A DNA stretch of 64,000 nucleotides, taken from Camellia lanceoleosa (Eukaryota; Streptophyta; Magnoliopsida; Ericales; Theaceae). Position 1 is the first letter of the stretch. Every line of letters starts with the position of its first letter. The notes beneath the pieces were generated by a model, which did no database searches, was not told the DNA's origin, and was given only the letters and a program-made list of their open reading frames with translations. The translations under genes were made by a program, and so were the position numbers. The stretch lies in the NCBI GenBank assembly GCA_025200525.1, contig CM045762.1:91950717-92014716 (forward strand), in the 5' to 3' direction. This document shows positions 1 to 12,225 of the stretch, piece after piece.

Positions 1-47
1 CGACCACAACACATGCTAGGAGTTTCACGACAAAAGGCTCCCCAATC

Positions 48-710
48 TTGGGACGGGCTGCATTTGAAGAAGGCCAATCTCTTGACCAAGTGGAGGTGAG
101 TGGTAAGAACAAGGTAGGGGCAGGCATTGGTCCTCATAAACACCTTCAGTGGGCTGTTGAGGCTTTGAAAGCGAAAGGGCTGAATAAACAACAAGTAATT
201 GCAGTTGTTGCAAAGATTGTGGACGGCACTTTTGCCACTCAGAATGAGAGCAATTTGAATCAAGGGGCAAGCTGGGAGAAGGGTCGTTGTATCAGAAACG
301 TTCCTTTCAACTATAATCCTGCACTCAGAAGAGATCAGCAAACCCAGTCGACGCCCATCAATCCCGTTTCTGGTGTATCCAGTAAAAATCCACCTTTGAA
401 GTATTAACCCCGAGGTCAGAAGGTCTTCCATGCCCTCCACACGCCTTTGTCCAAAGTTTTCCAAATCCTTGTTGGACAAGGCCATCTCAAACCCCTTGAG
501 CCTCGGCTTCTCCAGAATCCTCTTCCGGCTACGCATGATGCTGCCCAGTACTGTTCTTCCCATCAACAAACTGGTCATGGCACTGACAATTGCTTTCGTC
601 TTCGCCACGAAGTGCAAGATTTGATTGACGATGGGGTCATTACCGCACCAAGCTCTACAAAGTCTATCGGCACTAGATCGGTGAACTTGGGGGATAATGT
701 GACCATGTGA
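48..710 (+). pseudogene. gag remnant of element D
   Basis: Positions 48-407 are open for 119 codons and stop at a TAA. The reading continues in another frame at 447-710. The second part carries the knuckle-like motif found near the end of plant Tat/Ogre gag proteins: a Cys before a Ser-His-Gln-Gln stretch, then GHGTDNCFRLRHEVQDLIDDG. The segment before it (positions about 430-530, residues like KPLEPRLLQNPLP) is also typical. In the family this protein builds the cytoplasmic virus-like particle and packages element RNA. The TAA and frame change mean no intact Gag is made here. No protease follows, although in autonomous relatives it should start within about 300 bp. The N-terminal half lies left of the window. 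Confidence 0.7.
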
Positions 711-3700
711 TCGGGAGATGAACCACCTACGGATGGCGCTCAGATTACTCCAGCTGTGGTGGATGGCATGCACTGTTTTGAGCAATGTACAAGTGCTATT
801 AATTTTGCATTCTGACTTGGGTATTGGGTCAGTCTTGTTGTTTTGTTTTGAGTCTGTCTTTTTGTTTTGAGTCAATCTTTTTGTTTTGGGTATGTCTTGT
901 TGTATCGAGTCAGTCCTGTTGTATAGGAGTTGGGTGGTTCTAGGGGTGTTACCTCGGACATCATTATCTTGTTTTGTGTTTGTCTTTTCGTTTTGTCTTG
1001 AGTCTGTTGCTGCCACGAAGCCAGTTATGCCAACAGATCTGAAATGAAACAACAGTAATTTTTGCACTCTTGTGTTTGCTTATGCCGTGTGCTAGTTGTG
1101 CCGGGATTTGAATGAAATGGCAGTGCATTCCACCTGCTCTCTTGTGCCTTGAAATTATTGCATTGACCTAAGTTTTTCAAAACTTTTTGAACACTGCGGT
1201 GAACACGAAGAGGAAGGAATTCCTCAGGTTTTGCAAAAAATTGAACAATTGAGAGAAAGAGAGGCATGCTAAGCCCTTAATGAATGAAATCATGCTTGTT
1301 AGTATGAGTACTGGAAAGGATCCTGGCTTGATCCAGATTGGTTCTACACTGTCTTCAGTGCGAGTGACTGGTCGCTTTCTTAAAAGATTTCAAAAAATAT
1401 TTTGCGCGGTCTTGCGAAGACCTGTGTAGAATCGCTCTTGAGATTGTACAGCTTAGGATTGCTCTCAGCCTCGAGACTCGACCTCTCTGCTTTCAAAACC
1501 TCAAACTCTGATTCAGAATGTTCAACGATCAATCACAATGTGAGGCCTATGTGGCCAGATTCAAAGCAGCCCATGAATTAGTGGTAACAAAGTCAGATCA
1601 AGAAGATTAGGTGTTATCAAAAGAAAGCTTGCAGAGCTAGATCAGAAGCACCCCTAGGACTAGGGCCAAAAATGTCCAATGTGCTCGAAGAGCCGAAGGT
1701 AGATCATCATGCAAATCAATGAAGATCGGCAAGAATGCCAAAGCCCAGAAGGGAGAAAAGAAAAAAGTATTGGTGAAGGACGACTAAGTTCCTATCCATA
1801 ACACTGGGGGCAATTCAGCCCCCCATTGGATGGACTCTTGCATCGTCAGCGAACAACAGCCATTCTCTTGGATTCAGATGACTTCAGGATCTCAAAACCA
1901 TTCGGCATGGACAAAGCTACACTTTTACCCTTGAAAGGCTTGTTGGGTCGAAAACCCGGAAGGGCGACCCAGGCAAAAGTTAGAGCAAGAAAAAGAAGAA
2001 AAAGAACAAAAAAAAGAAAAGATGAAAAAAAGAAAAGAAAAAAATGAAGAAAATGAAAAGAAAAAATGAAAAAAAAACAAAAAAAGAATGAAATGAAATG
2101 AAAAGAAAAGAAAAACAAAACTCGTAAGGTTGAAAACCCGGAAGGGCGGCCTTAGCAAAATTTAGAGCGCAAAAGGAGAGGTTAATACCTGAGTGTACCT
2201 TAACCCCGAACTACGTGAGGCTTGATTCCTATCTTTGGGATACGTATGCAACTTCATTCTAAAGTCCAGCCGTAAAACACTTCAAATTCGACTGTGTCCA
2301 TGTGATGGCTTTGGTTATCTTTGTCTTCTCTGTATCCGAGAATTTGGTTGTGTTCGTCAATCTGAAGACTGACTACAATGCGCTACGACGCTATTCAGAC
2401 TAGGGGCAACTTTCCGTTGCCATTCAATGCGCTGCGGTGCCATTCAAACAAGGGGTAACTTTCCGTTGCCATGCAGCTCTCTTCAAGCAAGGGGCAATTT
2501 CCTTTCGGATCTGAGGTTGCGTATCTCAAGAGTAGGTTCCGTGCTTGTTGAGCATTGGCCGTTTGGAAAAATAGTTTTTGAGAATTTTTACTGAGGTTGA
2601 CTAATTCTCTCGAAAAGTATTCCATTTTTTCAAAACTGGACCATTTCTTGGAGCCAAAAAAGAAAAATTTTCAGTGCTCACAACCTAACCTGCATGATTT
2701 CAAAATCAAAAAGTTGAATAAGCATGTTAATCTAACTCTCATTTTGGTCAAAATTGTTTTAGTAGAAAGACAAAAACAAAAAATGGTCAAAATGAGGAAC
2801 TAGGGGCATAGTTGAGTCATGTGTTCTGTCTTTCCCCTATTATCAACATACTTGCCAGAAAGGGCACCATACTTGCTAAGAAAGGCACTCTACCTGCTAG
2901 AAAAGGCACAACTGAAGCTAATCGCAAAGGGCTGAAAGTTCTCTCATCCTCCAAGCAACGAGGTATCAAGCCAAGTGCGAAGCACGAATCAGAAATGGAG
3001 CAGGATATTCCACTCCCTCATCTAGACAGATCCGATCACATCCAAACTCCCCAGCAGAGCATCGTCAACCGATGTCAGCTGCAGATTTGGTGCACACCCA
3101 GTTGTAGCGCAACCCCTTTGTGGGAAAAACTCACTGTTGTGAACAAGAAAAATGAGAATCTGGTAGAATACCTGGGGCAAGAGCCCACAGCTTCCTGTTT
3201 ATCCATCAACTACCCAAGGGAGGGATTGAAAAATAAGAGATTGAAGAATAGAGAGATGTGCGATGAGAGAAAAAGTGAGAAAATGGCTTTTTCATAAAAA
3301 TAGAGCTTGAGGGCCGAGTGATGTGAGAATCACAAATGAGAAAGGGTGGGAAACAATACCCGGAGAAACTGGCTCCTTGAGAACTGAGAGGTCTCTCGTC
3401 TTTGTAACACGCCTGTGTGTCGTGTTTTTTGTTTTGTTTGTCTCGATTCTTGCTTTGAGTCGTTCCGAGTGTGTCTCGATGTGTTTAGGTTGTTTACCTT
3501 TTGTTTTCCGTTGTTCGCCTTTTTTTTTCAGAGGCTCAATACCCTGCTAAGAATTCATTTCTCAATTTCAAAATGATTCGTTTTGTGCTTAGGAGTGCCG
3601 TCGCGTCGCTTCTCCACATTTGTGCAAAACAAGATTTGTTCTTTCACGAAACCGCAAGGTTCAACCCATATCGTAGAAAACAAGAAACCAGGACCTATCT

Positions 3701-4220
3701 GAAGCTATGAAAGTTCCGGGCTGTAAAGCAAAAGAAAAGAGGGAAAATGTCGGGCATCTGAGATTGTTTCAACTTCTGCAAGTTCCGTCATTGCATCCTG
3801 TATGTTCAGAATGAGCAGTGTCTTGTACGAGCTGTGTGCCGAATAAACAGAATATTATGTTATGAGCTGCGTGTTCAGAATAAGCAGTGATACGAGCTGT
3901 GTGTTCAAAGTGAACAGAATACTGTGTTGACTGTTTCACTGTTTCAAGCCAGAATGGTGATCAGAAGTGCTCTCCCTGAGTACCATTCCCCGCAGAGTAA
4001 AGCGGTTTACCGCTACTCACTCCATGAGGTGCTTTCTAAAGTGCCAGTTTGTTTGTTTATTGCATTCCTTAAACATCACGCTCTGCATTGCTTGCAACAT
4101 GTATCATCACACTTATTGTATTTATTTGCATCTTGTATTATCTCTTATTGTTTATCCTTTTACGCTGAGTAGCGTTTAGGATCGTTGTCCCCCGGGACTT
4201 CACTTAGGTTGCGTGGAACG
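711..4220 (+). other. Element D non-coding tail, upstream part
   Basis: No convincing coding sequence. 830-930 is T/G-rich with repeated 'TTTGTTTTGAGTC'-like phrases. 1970-2120 is an A/G-rich run that translates into lysine/arginine stretches, flanked by two copies of a phrase containing AAACCCGGAAGGGCG (about 1950 and 2133). At 2204 lies a motif reading CCGAACTACG...TTGATTCC...GGGATACGTA, repeated at 6091. 3790-3925 holds about three short copies of a phrase with GAGCTGTGTGTTCAGAATAA. Short open frames at 2812-3297 and 3323-3550 show no recognisable protein. Confidence 0.6.
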
Positions 4221-4224
4221 CACT

Positions 4225-5160
4225 CTCGAGTTGTTTACCTCTTTTCACGATTTCAGCGTGGTTAGAGTTTGGTTTTTCCTTACGCGATTCCAACGTGTTT
4301 GGAATTTTGTTTTGACCTCTTCTCACGATTTCAGCGTGGTTAGAGTGTTCTTTTCCTCAGATGATTTCAGCATGTTTGGAATTTATCCCAAGTTATGCTA
4401 GATGCATGTGTTGTTGGACATCCTCTCACGATTTCAGCGTGGTTTGAGTGTCCCGTTCCTCACATGATTTCAGCGTGTTTGGAATTTATCTCAGGTTACG
4501 TTGTGTGCGCACTTGAGCGGTTGTTTTCGGACCTCTTCTCACGATTTCAGCGTGGTTAGAGTGTTCTTTTCCTCACATGATTTCAGCGTGTTTGGAATTT
4601 ATCCCAGGTTACATTGTAGACGCGCTGGGCGGATTGTTTTGGCCTCTTCTCACGATTTCAGCGTGGTTTGAGTGTCCCGTTCCTCATACGATTTCGGCGT
4701 GTTTGGAATTTGTCTCAGTTTGCGTTGTGCGCGCACTTGAGCAGTTGTTTTCGGACCTCTTCTCACGATTTCAGCGTGGTTAGAGTGTTCTTTTCCTCAC
4801 ACGATTTCAGCGTGTTTGGAATTTATCCCAGGTTGCGTTGTAGACGCACTGGGCGGATTATTTTGACCTCTTCTCACGATTTCAGCGTGGTTTGAGTGTC
4901 CCGTTCCTCACACGATTTTAGCGTGTTTGGATTTTATCTCAAGTTGCATTGTAGACGCGCTGGGTGGTTGTTTTCAGACATCTTCTCACAATTTCAGCGT
5001 GGTTAGAGTGTTCTTTTTCTCGCACAATTTCAAAGATGTTTGAATTCATCCCAGTTGCGTTTGCGCAAGACTGGTAGTTGTTGTTTTACCTCTTCTCACG
5101 ATTTCAGTGATTGAGCCTCCCTTCCTCACACGATTTCAGTGTTTGGAATTTATCTTAGGT
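4225..5160 (+). repeat. Minisatellite, about 111-113 bp unit, 8-9 copies
   Basis: The phrase CTCTTCTCACGATTTCAGCG recurs near 4315, 4420, 4532, 4643, 4755, 4869, 4979 and 5090. Each copy has a second half-unit with GATTTCAGCGTGTTTGGAAT, so the unit is itself an old duplication. Copies differ by scattered substitutions and decay toward 5160. Arrays between the coding region and the 3' LTR are a known trait of Ogre/Tat elements. Confidence 0.9.
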
Positions 5161-5950
5161 TGCGTGAACGCGCCTCGATTGATTTTCTTTGTTCTTCCTC
5201 CACTCACGAGTCCAAGTGGTTGGCGATGTCACCATTTTGCATCTATTGTACTCTCTGTTGCATCGTATCTATTATCTATTGTATCACATCTATTACATCC
5301 ATTGCATCGTATATGTTTTTTTGTCTAGTCTAGGAGACCTTATATCCTCCGGCCTAAGGAGACCTTTTATCCTGAATCATCATTCGCGTTGTTTTGCGCT
5401 ACGTACTTCCACTTTACTTGCATTTCATCGCACTGTCTTGTGCACTCTCCGATCTAGGAGACATTAAATCCTCTAAAGGTGCAATTCCTTTGGTGTTTGT
5501 CGTGCCCGATCGACTTCCAGTGGTCTAGTATAGCCACCTACCTGTGTTAACGGTGAGTTCCTATGAGACCAACTGAGATGGTGGAAACTAGAGTTCGAAT
5601 GGCTCATGCCTAGAACACAAAGGTTCGGAATTTCCGAGACTAAAGTCTGGTTTAAATACCCAGGGGTATATCCTCGGCTTGAAATCTGTATGGCAGCCCC
5701 ATAGATTGAGATAGCATGTGTATGCGCCTCAATTCTGGATACTGAATCAACCTAATCTGTCACCCTGTTGAAGAATAAGGAAAGCTGCGACCATAGTCAA
5801 GGAGAAAAGTAGGACCTGTGGGTCAATCAAGGTGCGTATGGAGATCCCCAACAACCCGAGGTGAGTTATCACCAATTTCAGAAGGTACCTTCACTTCCTA
5901 GCTATTACATTGCATTTTAGCTAGTACATTGCATTGCATAAATCCTGAAT
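5161..5950 (+). other. Element D non-coding tail, between arrays
   Basis: No coding signal. It contains short CATCTATT/GCATCG-type repeats near 5235-5310 and two 'GGAGACCTT(T)TATCCT' phrases at 5333-5372. Confidence 0.5.
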
Positions 5951-6060
5951 CTTCAAATCGGCTTCGCTTAGTGTATAAGTCCAATCTTCAAACCGGCTTC
6001 GCTTAGCATATAAGTCCAATCTTTAAACCGGCTTCGTTTAGCGTATAAGTCCAATTTTCA
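5951..6060 (+). repeat. Three tandem copies of a ~41-bp unit
   Basis: Three near-identical copies carry CGGCTTCG(C/T)TTAG followed by ATAAGTCCAAT. They lie 200 bp before the LTR of element D. Confidence 0.85.
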
Positions 6061-6090
6061 AAATTTTCCTGCATATCATTTTGCATCCTG

Positions 6091-6140
6091 CCCCTGAACT
6101 ACGCTGGTTTGATTCCTTGCAAAGGGATACGTAAGCAGCC
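6091..6140 (+). other. Second copy of the conserved 'GAACTACG/GGGATACG' motif
   Basis: CCTGAACTACGCTGGTTTGA followed by GGGATACGTAAGCAGCC matches the motif at 2204. Similar sequences recur before the 3' LTR of many plant Tat-type elements. Role unknown. Confidence 0.5.
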
Positions 6141-6264
6141 TGCGGACGCAACCATTTATTTGTCTGTACTTTGTTTGTTTGTCCAAGTCTTCGGCCTTGT
6201 CAAAAATGGGTCGTCTCTGAGCTTTGACATTCACTCTCGTCATTCTTGACTTTCGAGTTCTGTC

Positions 6265-6277
6265 AAAGAGGGGCAAC
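6265..6277 (+). other. Polypurine tract of element D
   Basis: AAAGAGGGGCAA lies one base before the LTR start TGTAGACACC. This is the expected position of the plus-strand primer in LTR retrotransposon replication. Confidence 0.75.
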
Positions 6278-9200
6278 TGTAGACACCTCATTTTTTACCG
6301 CCCTTAAGACTTGGACGCGACTGATGGTTTACATGGTGGAGAAAGGTGTGCAGGGCAAAGGTTCAATTTCTTCTGCAAGATGGAAGTCAAATCCCAACCT
6401 TACACTCCATTCTGGACTAAATCTATTTTGAATGATTTTTAGACCTTTAAACCCTCTCTTTCAAAATATTTTTGAAATAAAGTTTCTACAATGTCTGAGG
6501 CTCACATTTCGTTAAATGTTGTGCTTTTCGGTAAACCGAGTCAGTACAGAGTAGAAATGAATGAAAGAGAGATGAAATCTTTGAAAAATCTTTCAAAACA
6601 CCATACTTATGGGTTTGGAGTTGAAGAAAAGAAGAGAAGAGGGAAGAAACCCAGTTAGGGGAGAAAATGGACATGAACTGTTAAGAGAGAGTCGAGCAGC
6701 CCTCGCTGAATCGGGCCTATTCATTTGCATACTTGGAATCCAGCTATGAGGCCACCACCGTTGGAAAGAAGACTTCTGGGGCTTCATTTTGCACTCAAGA
6801 ATCTCCTAAAGCCAATTCCGGATGGGGGGAGATATGGTTGGTTGAAGTAGGGCATCACTCTGGTTGGACCGAATCTGCTTTGCTTCACCAAAACAGGTAT
6901 ACCTTTTTGCACAGGAGGAATTTTAATGCAAGGTTTGTGCCATTGAAAGCTAACTTCTGGGGCTTCAATTTGGACACCTGGACGACCACCTTTGGACTTC
7001 CCAATCACTGGCCGACCACCTTTCTTTCCGGCAGACCCATTTTTTGTCCTGAAAAACCAGAAAAAGTAGCAGGCCGACCATAAAAGGTGGTCGACTGACT
7101 AATTATGCCCAGAAAGCCCAAAATTGATAGATATTCTCCTTTTAGCTGTCTTCCACAACCTCCAGCTGTCCTTAAATGAGATATTTTCGAGCCAACTCTG
7201 ATGTTTGCCATATATGAGTTATATATCTCATTTTTCAAAGACAATCTTCCTAAGCAAGTTTTGGGAGCTTCTCACTCTAAAAAAGACCCCTCTCTCTCTC
7301 TAGAAATTCCAGAGCCAAATCTCAACCTCTCTCTTCTTCTCTTGCCTTGGTGTGCATAGCAAGAGCTATACTTGGAGATATACATCTCCTTTGCTTAGGC
7401 ACCCTTGATCAAACTCAACTACCATTGGGCTTAGGTTCTTTGAGGATCATTTTGAACTCCAAAATCTGGTTTTAGCTCAGAGTTTGGACCCCTTTTGCTG
7501 CTGGAGTTCTTGGCTACAAGGGTAACATACTCTTTCCCTCTTTTGGTCTTCATTTTGCTTCTTATTTTTGCCATACTTGCTTGCATTTTTGGACTTCGAG
7601 CTGAACTGTAAAGTGTTTTATTTTGAGCCCTTCTTCAACTTCTTTTAAGGACACTTTGCTGTTTGAGGTCATCTACTTCTTAGTTTGTTCAATCTCGCTT
7701 TTAGGGCTAATTTTGCATCCTATTTTAGCCTTACTTGAAAGAAATTTTGAGATTTGTTATAAACTTAAAAAGATCTTGTTTTGAACTCCTCTTCAAGTTT
7801 GGTTAAGGTCACTTTTCTGTTTGGGGTCATCTTCCCCTATGCATGCTTCATTTCCTCATGATTAGGGCTATGCATTAAAGCATTTGCATTGGCCTTGGTT
7901 TGGCCTCTTAGCCACTGAAATATAGTGGATTTTCAGTGGCTTAGGTGTATTTTTGAGAGCCAAAATCAGAGGGGGGGTGACCCTCTCTCTCCTTGTCTTG
8001 TTTGGTGGCCTTTTTGGCCTTCCAAAGGACCCCCTATTTGCAAGCTTCCAAGCTTTGTTTCTATTATTTTTCAGTGGGTTTTAGGACCCCCATAACTTAT
8101 TTTCAGAGTTGGTTTTACTATGCTAAGTGTCCATCATGCATGTGTGGAACAACCCTCTTTTTGGCCTTCCAAAGGACCTCATAGTTCCATGCTTCTAAGC
8201 CTTGTTTCAGGGCCCTTTTGGTGAGTTTTAGGGCTTTCATAATTGATTTCTAGAGTTGATTTTTCCATGCTAAGTGTTTATCTTGTATGTGTTGAGTAAC
8301 CCACTTCATAGCCCTCCAAAGGAGCCCATCATTTTTGCATGCATTGGCTACATTTCAGTAGTTATTTGGGCATATTTTGACATATTTTGTTCACTGTTTT
8401 GGCTGGTTTGATGAGATCTCATGTGCATCATATAGTTGTAATACAACTCATGCTTACTAGCCAATGTTGCATGTTGTTTTAGCCCATCATGTTAGCATTT
8501 TTTAGCCATGCTTTAAACTAGTAATGTGCATGTTTTGGGACCTTGGCTTTGTCTTTGTGCTTTATGGCCAAATTATGCTTGCTTTGCATAGTTATAGTTG
8601 AATACATGAGCCTAGCTTTGAGTTTCAAGGCTTATTTCATGCATCGGGTGCCATATTTTCATGTTTCGGGACCATTTAGCATCATGTTTCAGTGCTGGAA
8701 ATTACATGTTTGTATGCCATCTTTCATCCCTTGCCATGCTTTCGTAGAGTGACATTTCATGCCTTAGGTTCGGTCCTTGGTATCCGTGCATATGTGCACG
8801 CATTTCGGTTGTTTCATTTTCATCTTATGACTGCTGATGTGAGTGTGGCTGAGGTCCACTCATATTTGTGTAAGCCCATCTTAATCGAGTATGCCATTCC
8901 ATAGCATTGAGTATGCTAGGTTGCATTTAGAGCATCGTGTATGCCATGTTACATCGAGCATTGTGTATTCCATTTAATAGTATTGCGTATACTAGGTTGT
9001 ATGTTAGTCGCATCCATGCATGTCATGCATATTGCATTGTGTTTGGGATAGGAGTTAGCCCAAACACGGGAAACGAGGGACGTTTCGTACTCCAAGTGAC
9101 GAAACGTGTCTCAATTCCCAGTCGCTGACACTCCGGATTATCCATGATGGAGTCTCGGTCTTGTTGTGTTTATATGTGCATTCATTTCACATCGAAGTCG

Positions 9201-10729
9201 TGCAATTCGACTCTCACCATCATGCATCGAAATGCGTGATTGGTGGCACGAGAATCGAGGTGTGCATACATATGTGAAAATACTTTGCCATGCTCCTTTC
9301 TTGCTCTCTGTTGCAACACATCAAGAATCAACAGCTTTCTAGAGCCTTGCACAGCATTCCGGGATTAATTGCAAACAGAGGCAAACCGGGCATCGTAATA
9401 GATTTTCGCGCAAGGCAACTCAAGCATGTATCATTCATCATTCGGAGCAGAGCTGAAGCAGTCCGTAGTTTCCAAGCTAGTTTACTGCTTTCCTAGTTAA
9501 TTTGTTAATTAATTAGAGTTTTGTACTTATTCGGACTGTATTATTTATTCGGACATTCTAATTGTATTCTTTATTCGGACCCTTCGAGGAGGGCAATGTT
9601 GTAATAAGTGTGCGTGTATGTGATGTATGTCTTCCAACCCCACGTCTTTCTCCCTTTTATTTACCAGCTTATGATGGTTAGTTTTAAGGCATGTTTCAAT
9701 TAGCATACTTATGCTCGCATGTTTGCATCCATTCATCTGTCTTGCATGCACCGGGCTCGACGCATCATACTAACTGCATTGTATTTCAATTCCAAGTTGA
9801 ATACTTGTTAGTTGTAGCATTTCATATGGCATCTTCAGAATAGCCGAGCCTACTATAGTTGCATTTTGCATGTGTTACATTAGGCATTTCTGTATAGTTA
9901 GGATCATGCATGGATTTCTAACATAGCTTTTGTTTTGGCTTAGAGTACTCGGTAAGTTTTATGCTTTAGTATCCTTGCATGTGTGTGACTGACTGCCATG
10001 ATAGCATGCTTGCCATGAGGTTATTTGCTTATGTGATATACCTGCCTGAATGCCTGTGGGTGAAGGTTAGGTTATTTAGATTGGAACAATGCATTGACTG
10101 TGAGTTTTAAGCCCACTAGATAGTGGTAAAATCATGTTTTCTAAGCCCACCAGAGGGTGGCAAATCCACGTCTTAGCCTACTTGCGGGTAGCACCATCAA
10201 ACCATTTACAAATAAACAAACATGAAATGTGTTGTTCCAATTCAGGCGATCCAGTCTATACTTATATGTTGTGTGCATCACATAGTAATTCTTGGTTAAT
10301 AACCGGAATGAGAACGCATAATGTTCGCAAAACTAGATATCATAGTTAGTAGAGGCCGATCTTTGATCGGGCGAGCGGGGGTACTCACGAAGTGACCTTC
10401 CCCAATCGTATCCAAGTTCCCGAGACGAAGCAACTTTGGTGATGACGGACACGTGGCCTTAGGCAACGAGCCAGGGTTTCCTAAATTCCTCCAAAATAAA
10501 ATATTTAGGTGGCGACTCTGTATCTGGCAAAGCAGTCCATGTTTGGCACTTCTTTCAAAAAATCTATTTTCAAAAACGATTTGCCGGATTTGGACTCTTT
10601 GATGATTCATCGGTCTTGCATTGCACTCTGGGAGATTAGATACAGGACTGTGACATTGAGTCCTGAATGGTAGTGAGCCCAATAGAACAAAACGGGAGAT
10701 TTCCCCCGGGACGTTCCGAGACGTCTACA
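6278..10729 (+). mobile_element. 3' LTR of element D (4452 bp)
   Basis: It starts TGTAGACACC after a purine tract and ends GTCTACA. It is non-coding; the open frames inside are short and unrelated to known proteins. AT-rich promoter-like sequence (ATATATGAGTTATATATC) lies near 7205. The last 480 bp (about 10245-10680) include 'AGTAGAGGCCGATCTTTGAT', which recurs in the LTR pieces at 59140 (plus) and near 61330 (minus). Those pieces therefore belong to the same broad family. Confidence 0.85.
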
Positions 10730-10845
10730 ACATGTTCTTAAAAAATGTCACAAAAAAAATATTTGGTGGCATTTTTTAGAAAAATGTCATAGTGCCACAA
10801 ACATACAAGGCTCTAGTGGCATTTCAATTAAAAAAAGTGTCACTT
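10730..10845 (+). mobile_element. CACTA-like fragment cut by element D
   Basis: This stretch is nearly the same as about 10899-11015 of the next element: GGCATTTTTTAGAAAAATGTCA, then a CCACAAACATA phrase and CTCTAGTGGCATTTCAAT. It looks like the remains of a first CACTA-like copy into which element D inserted. Confidence 0.6.
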
Positions 10846-11335
10846 CACTATAACAAAAATGTCACTACAACAAATTTACACTTTAGTAACACTACACTAG
10901 TGGCATGTTTTTAGAAAATGTCACAAAAATAAAAATTGGCATTAAATTTTTTAGAAAAATGCCACAGAACCACAAACATATAAAGCTCTAGTGGCATTTC
11001 AATAAAGAAATGTCACATCAATTTCATGGCATTTTATAAAATAATGACACAAAAAATTATGTTCGTGACATTTACCAACAAATGTCACTAAACTTTAGCA
11101 GCAATGGCATTTTTTAAAAAATGTCAGGACACTAGGTAGGTGCAAATTACTTTTTATGGCACTTAGGTGAAGAGTGTCATAAACAAATATTTTATAGTAT
11201 TTTGAAAAATGCCACTTTGCCAAAAACTTTCCAAGCTTATAATGGCATTTTTTTTTTTAAAAAAAATGTCAATATATTTCTAAATTTTTAAAACGCAGTA
11301 AATGATTGAAAATAAATAAATTAAACTCAATATAC

Positions 11336-11695
11336 GCTACAGGAAAAAGTACATTGGGCGACTAAATTTCCTGACCAAAAAAAATTTGGTCGCTAAAAGT
11401 ATAGCTTTCAGCGACCAAAACAGCATTAGTTGCCAAAAGTAAAGTTTTTTGGTGACTAAACAATTTTAGTAACCAAAAGTCTACAATTGACGACTTAAAC
11501 TAAGGCGGGAATTAAATTTTATGGCGACCAAAATTTTGGTAGCGGAAAGTGCATCTTCGACCAAATCTGATTTTGGTCGGCAAAAGTTAAGTTTTTTAGC
11601 AACTAAAAAACAATTAGTAGCCGAAAGTATAGAATTGGCGACTAAAAAATATTTTTAGTCGCCAAAAGTGGTCTTTTTTTATTTTGCTAGTAAAT
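11336..11695 (+). mobile_element. Nested element with GCGACCAAAA-type repeats
   Basis: A block of alternating GGCGACTAAA and TTTGGTCGC-type repeats unlike the TGTCAC repeats around it. It opens CTACAGGAAAAAGTA and closes near TTTTGCTAGTA, which fit as weak terminal inverted repeats. Probably a second small CACTA-like element inside the first. Confidence 0.45.
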
Positions 11696-11814
11696 AGTTT
11701 ATTTTACATAAATTATGTTGAATAAAATAATTATGTTTATACATATACTTTTATATTAATATGGATGTATGTACTATATAAATAATATATGTTGCATATA
11801 TAATCATGTGGTGC

Positions 11815-11890
11815 TATAGAGGTGTAGTGGGAAGAGTGTGGTGTATAAGGTTTATGGTGCAGGAGGTTGACGGTTCGAGTCTCCGAATTA
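11815..11890 (+). other. tRNA-like segment with a box B (possible SINE relic)
   Basis: GGTTCGAGTCT at 11872 is a good RNA polymerase III box B. A box A-like TAGAGGTGTAGTGG lies about 55 bp upstream, near tRNA spacing. I cannot fold it into a convincing tRNA cloverleaf with an anticodon, so I do not call a tRNA gene. Confidence 0.35.
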
Positions 11891-12225
11891 TCGTCACAAA
11901 TGGCACTTGATAGCGTCACAAATAGTGCTTACCATGATATTAAAGTGTCACTGAAAAGTTTTAGTCTTGATGGTGTAATGACACTTATAAGTGTCACTAA
12001 CTCTTTTTTTAATGACGCTTGATAGTGCCACAAATAATATCTATCATGACATCAAAATGTCATTGAAAGTTTTTAGCCAAGATGATGTAGTGGCATTTGC
12101 AAATATCTACCGTGGCACGGATACAAATGGCACTTGTTCAAAATGTCACAAGATTAAAAAATGTCATTAAACTAATAGTTTGGTGACACTTTTAAATGTC
12201 ACTAAACTAAGAAAATGTTGTAGTG

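Larger units (their letters stand above)
1..10729 (+). mobile_element. Element D: giant-LTR Tat/Ogre-like Ty3/gypsy retrotransposon, 3' part
   Basis: The window opens inside this element. It contains the end of a gag gene (to 710), about 5.5 kb of non-coding tail with minisatellites, a purine tract at 6265-6276 and a 4452-bp LTR at 6278-10729. The LTR begins TGTAGACACC and ends GTCTACA, so its ends are inverted (TGTAGAC/GTCTACA). I see no protease, RT or integrase between gag and the LTR, so this copy looks pol-less. The 5' LTR lies outside the window, so the target duplication cannot be checked. LTRs over 4 kb and repeat-rich tails are known from Ogre/Tat elements; lineage is inferred from that and from the gag motif. 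Confidence 0.8.
10863..12225 (+). mobile_element. Non-autonomous CACTA-like DNA transposon
   Basis: The left end is CACTACAACAAAT and the right end is ATGTTGTAGTG, so the first ten bases form an inverted pair (CACTACAACA). A variant end, CACTATAACA, lies at 10846. Subterminal repeats of TGGCAtttt...aaaaTGTCAC occur many times in both orientations, as in CACTA elements. No transposase is present. Flanking trinucleotides are TGT (left) and TAT (right), so a 3-bp target duplication is only partly supported. Confidence 0.7.

Noticed and set aside
1846..2158. Phe/Leu-rich 'membrane protein' on the minus strand
   Set aside because: Reverse of an A/G-rich low-complexity run in element D.
6278..10729. 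Genes within the giant LTR
   Set aside because: Only short frames without domains; both LTR ends are defined, so this is one LTR.
11872..11882. tRNA gene
   Set aside because: Box B is good, but no cloverleaf or anticodon arm can be drawn.
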